From Nitrosomonadaceae bacterium (GTDB taxonomy: Bacteria > Pseudomonadota > Gammaproteobacteria > Burkholderiales > Nitrosomonadaceae), in the NCBI GenBank assembly GCA_919902515.1, contig CAKKRD010000014.1:35245-99244 (forward strand): DNA of 64,000 bases. The letters run 5' to 3'. Below are positions 60,907-64,000 of the stretch, one piece after another. The stretch's first letter is position 1. The number at the start of each line of letters is the position of its first letter. The notes beneath the pieces are model-generated. The model ran no database searches. It was not told the origin of the DNA and saw only the letters and a list, made by a program, of their open reading frames with translations. The position numbers were made by a program, and so were the translations under genes.

Positions 60907-61821
60907 ATGCTGCATGTTACTTTAAGACAATTAAAAGTATTCGAATCGGTTGCCCGTAACCTGAGCTTCTCGCGTGCTGCCGAGGAGCTCTATCTGACCC
61001 AGCCAGCGGTTTCGATGCAAATTAAACAGTTGGAAGACAACATTGGCCTGCCGCTGTTCGAGCAAATGGGCAAGAAAATCTATCTGACCGACGCTGGGCG
61101 CGAACTCTATCATTATAGCCGGGCTATTTCCCAGCAACTGGCCGATATGGAGTTGGCGCTGGACGAACTGAAAGGCCTGGAACGCGGCAAGCTCAATATT
61201 TCAGTAGTGAGTACCGCCAATTATTTTGCCCCGAACCTGCTCGCCAAATTTTGTCAGCGCTACAGTGGCGTTACCGTGAGTCTTAACGTTTCCAACCGCG
61301 AAACCGTGCTCAAGCAACTGGCCGACAATGTGACCGACCTCGCCATCATGGGTCAGCCGCCGGACGGCCTGGACATCGCCACGGAATCATTCATGGAAAA
61401 CCCGCTGGTAGTCATCGCTCCACCGAATCATCCACTGTGCAAGCTGCGCAAGATTCCGGTAAAAAGACTGGAGCAGGAAACCTTCCTGGTGCGTGAACCC
61501 GGTTCCGGTACCCGCAGCGCGATGGAGCGTTTTTTCGCGACGCACCACATCAGTATTAACCGCGGCATGGAAACGGACACCAATGAGGCGATCAAGCAGG
61601 CGGTGCAGGCAGGCATGGGATTAGGCATCATGTCGCTGCACACGGCCGAACTGGAATTGGAAACGAAACGGCTCAAGGTGCTGGACGTGCAGGATTTTCC
61701 CATCATGCGCCACTGGCATGTGGTGCATCGGAAAAACAAGCGCCTCTCAAGCGTGGCGCAAGCGTTCAGGGAATTCTTGTTGAAAGAGGCGCCCGGATTG
61801 ATGCCGGGGGTGAAGAAGTGA
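60907..61821 (+). CDS. cbbR: LysR-type regulator CbbR (form IA cluster)
   Basis: LRQLKVFESVARNLSFSRAAEELYLTQPAVSMQIKQL; divergent from cbbL. Confidence 0.94.
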   Translation: MLHVTLRQLKVFESVARNLSFSRAAEELYLTQPAVSMQIKQLEDNIGLPLFEQMGKKIYLTDAGRELYHYSRAISQQLADMELALDELKGLERGKLNISVVSTANYFAPNLLAKFCQRYSGVTVSLNVSNRETVLKQLADNVTDLAIMGQPPDGLDIATESFMENPLVVIAPPNHPLCKLRKIPVKRLEQETFLVREPGSGTRSAMERFFATHHISINRGMETDTNEAIKQAVQAGMGLGIMSLHTAELELETKRLKVLDVQDFPIMRHWHVVHRKNKRLSSVAQAFREFLLKEAPGLMPGVKK

Positions 61822-61854
61822 GGGGCTGAAGAAGTATTCAGCCCCTCCTTGGCA

Positions 61855-62583
61855 TTACTTGCCGGAGCCTCTGACGGCCTCGGTTGCAGCCGCATTAGCC
61901 GCCTCGCAGGCTATTCTCGCGTATGGACCCAACCCGCTGCAATCCGCTGCGGTGACAGCCCGGGGTAGAGGCACATTCTTGATCGCTTCCTGCGCGCTTG
62001 CGTTGCCTGCCTCGCAGGCTATCTTCGCGTAGGGATCCAATCCGCTGCAATCCACCCTCGTAACTGGCCGGGACTGAGATCCCTGCTGATATCCCTGAGA
62101 TTCTTGGGATGCCCCGGAACTGCTCGCGGGAGTACTGGCGCTTTCTCCGCCGGTGCTGTCTCTATTGCGCACAAACTGCTGTTTCGCTCCGGCAGAAACA
62201 AACAGGGGTGGGCCGTAGACATCGCTGTCATCCGGGTCAAATGTAACCCACGGGGTCAGCACCTCGCGGCTGCCGCGCTTCTCATACTTGAAAGCCCGGT
62301 CAGCCTGTCCTTCGTATATGTACCGCACACTCCACGATGTGCGAGTTGCCGCGCTGCCGTAATTCATGCAACGGCCGTGGATAGAGGCGTCTTTTGTCGC
62401 ACTGCCATTCTCGTCACACCGAAAACTTGCCCCCTTCGCGACTTTTACATCCGCCGGCAGATAGGGAACGACATGCTTGTTGTCGGTCAGCAGAGCGCCC
62501 AGTTCATCAGCAAATACATCGTTCGCCTGTGCGATGGCGAGCGAGGATGCCAACAACATACCGATTATCAAAGAATTTTTCAT
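61855..62583 (-). CDS. Secreted hypothetical with two C-terminal CSGLxPYAxIACEAxNA repeats
   Basis: Signal peptide; repeats at both protein and DNA level. Confidence 0.65.
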   Translation of the reverse strand: MKNSLIIGMLLASSLAIAQANDVFADELGALLTDNKHVVPYLPADVKVAKGASFRCDENGSATKDASIHGRCMNYGSAATRTSWSVRYIYEGQADRAFKYEKRGSREVLTPWVTFDPDDSDVYGPPLFVSAGAKQQFVRNRDSTGGESASTPASSSGASQESQGYQQGSQSRPVTRVDCSGLDPYAKIACEAGNASAQEAIKNVPLPRAVTAADCSGLGPYARIACEAANAAATEAVRGSGK

Positions 62584-62606
62584 TTAAGGAGCCTCTGTTA
62601 GTGGTG

Positions 62607-62966
62607 TTAGTGCTTGCCCTGTTTGCCGTGATTGCCATGATCACCGTGTTTGCCATGACTGCGGGCGTTGTCGCGCCCGTGCTTGCCATGCTCACCGGCC
62701 GCTTCGTCAGCCCGATCCAGCCCACGTTTTTTCTCTCCCCGCTCATCCCCTCTGCGCTCTCCGCGAGGGCCATCCCTATGATCCGCTCTATGTTCTCCCT
62801 TATGCTCGTCCCTGCGATCCCCTCTATCCTTTCTTTCCCGTTCCATCTTCATTGCAGGAGCAGGGGTCGTCGCTTGCGGGGCTGGTGCCGGAGCTTGCGC
62901 CAAGGCGCAGGTGGAAGCCAAGAATACGATTCCTGTCACAAACGCTGAAATTGTTCTGTTCATCAT
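62607..62966 (-). CDS. Secreted low-complexity His/Arg/Asp-rich protein
   Basis: Signal peptide then charged region ending HGKHGRDNARSHGKHGDHGNHGKQGKH. Confidence 0.55.
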   Translation of the reverse strand: MMNRTISAFVTGIVFLASTCALAQAPAPAPQATTPAPAMKMERERKDRGDRRDEHKGEHRADHRDGPRGERRGDERGEKKRGLDRADEAAGEHGKHGRDNARSHGKHGDHGNHGKQGKH

Positions 62967-63149
62967 TATCCTCTTTTAGTCATGTGCGAATTATATGCGG
63001 CGGAGCAGAAAGCCCATTCTTGCTGCTCCGGCGGCTTACGAAAAGGACAGGAATTCCCACCTCCTCATGTGTCCAACTCTATCCTTAACAGAATGACGGG
63101 TCAATATACGGCTGCAGGCCGTGGAAAAGGGCAAGCAGACTGTCCTGGC

Positions 63150-63737
63150 TTATTTCATCTTGCTGAGTGCGATGCGGAATTCTTCCAGTCTGGCTTCATA
63201 GTCCGGGGCATCACCGTAATCCAGAAACTGGGCATAGCGTGCATGGGTGCCGAGTATCTTGCGCGCGTGCTTGATCGGGCAAAAATATTGCTCGGTTCGC
63301 GCGAGGATCTCGCGTATATAGGCAACCAGCCCGGTTCCATAGGCACAGTAGGTACAGTGGAATTTCTCGATCCAGTTGAGGTAGCCGAGATGCTGCCGGT
63401 CAAACACGATGTAGTCGGCACGCTTAACTTTCACAATTTTGTAAATCGGGAAACAGGCCGCCTGGTAGAAGCTCACACACAGGTCCAGAATAAGCAGTGG
63501 GACGATCATGAGGTAGATGACGGGCCCGGTGATGAGGTTCTGCGGCCGGTTAGTCACCAGCCAGCGGAAAAATCCCTTCTTGAGCCGCAGGTGTGCCTGT
63601 CGGATGGAGCCTTCGAATTCGATGCGCTTTCCCTTGATCTGGAAGAACATGCTGGTCTGCTGCTCCTGCAGTGCTGTCTGCAGATCATTTTCGAGAGCCG
63701 TTATCTGGTTGAGTAAAGAGCGGATGCGATCGTTCAT
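63150..63737 (-). CDS. Conserved hypothetical membrane protein with FHCTYCAYGTG and FCPIKHA motifs
   Basis: Hydrophobic segment and conserved-looking Cys motifs. Confidence 0.65.
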   Translation of the reverse strand: MNDRIRSLLNQITALENDLQTALQEQQTSMFFQIKGKRIEFEGSIRQAHLRLKKGFFRWLVTNRPQNLITGPVIYLMIVPLLILDLCVSFYQAACFPIYKIVKVKRADYIVFDRQHLGYLNWIEKFHCTYCAYGTGLVAYIREILARTEQYFCPIKHARKILGTHARYAQFLDYGDAPDYEARLEEFRIALSKMK

Positions 63738-64000
63738 GAGGCTCCAATGCCGGTAAGCCGGGCTGGCTGATATTGTGAAGGGTTGACGCTTGCTGACCGG
63801 CGCGCTCTGGCGCTGTCAGCAATAAGCAGCAAAGCTCTAAGGTTGCTTATACCATTTCACTGGCACTTTGCGCTTTCAATTAATACGGTGCCTCTACTGC
63901 CGTGCCGGTGAGCATCTGCATTGAGGAAGATTAGCCGTCCGCTCAGTGCCAGAGGACTAAACCGCTTCGCGGTATGGGCGCTCCGATCCCGCGTCTGAGG

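Overview
Window from a betaproteobacterial chromosome; gene content suggests an autotrophic Gallionellaceae/Nitrosomonadales-like organism (inference, no taxonomic search run). Left part: end of an Orn/Lys/Arg decarboxylase, argD-argF-argG, yajQ, mltF, tRNA-Ser(CGA), then a type I restriction-modification operon hsdM-(GIY-YIG)-hsdS-fic-hsdR that carries many REP-like repeats, several of them inside reading frames. Middle: mixed housekeeping genes (djlA, pcm, Mla-type ABC transporter, lipA/lipB, dat, dacC, sucCD, FKBP, putative Na+/H+ antiporter, ABC exporter, purEK) with an Mrr-like nuclease and an IS200/IS605-like hairpin remnant. Right part: a Calvin-cycle super-locus with two complete RuBisCO systems, red-type form IC (cbbR-cbbL-cbbS-cbbX-ORF-fba) and green-type form IA (cbbR-cbbL-cbbS-cbbQ-cbbO). 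Main discoveries: (1) the red-type module is bounded by a 47-bp imperfect direct repeat (40/47 by eye) made of the 3' end of cbbO, suggesting insertion between cbbO and a downstream cbbN-like gene; (2) an undescribed small protein family has two intact members and one fossil within 6 kb of this locus; (3) a class II aldolase fused to a C-terminal Dabb-like domain; (4) a GIY-YIG nuclease ORF framed by repeat pairs inside the hsd operon. All identities are by eye; no database search was run.
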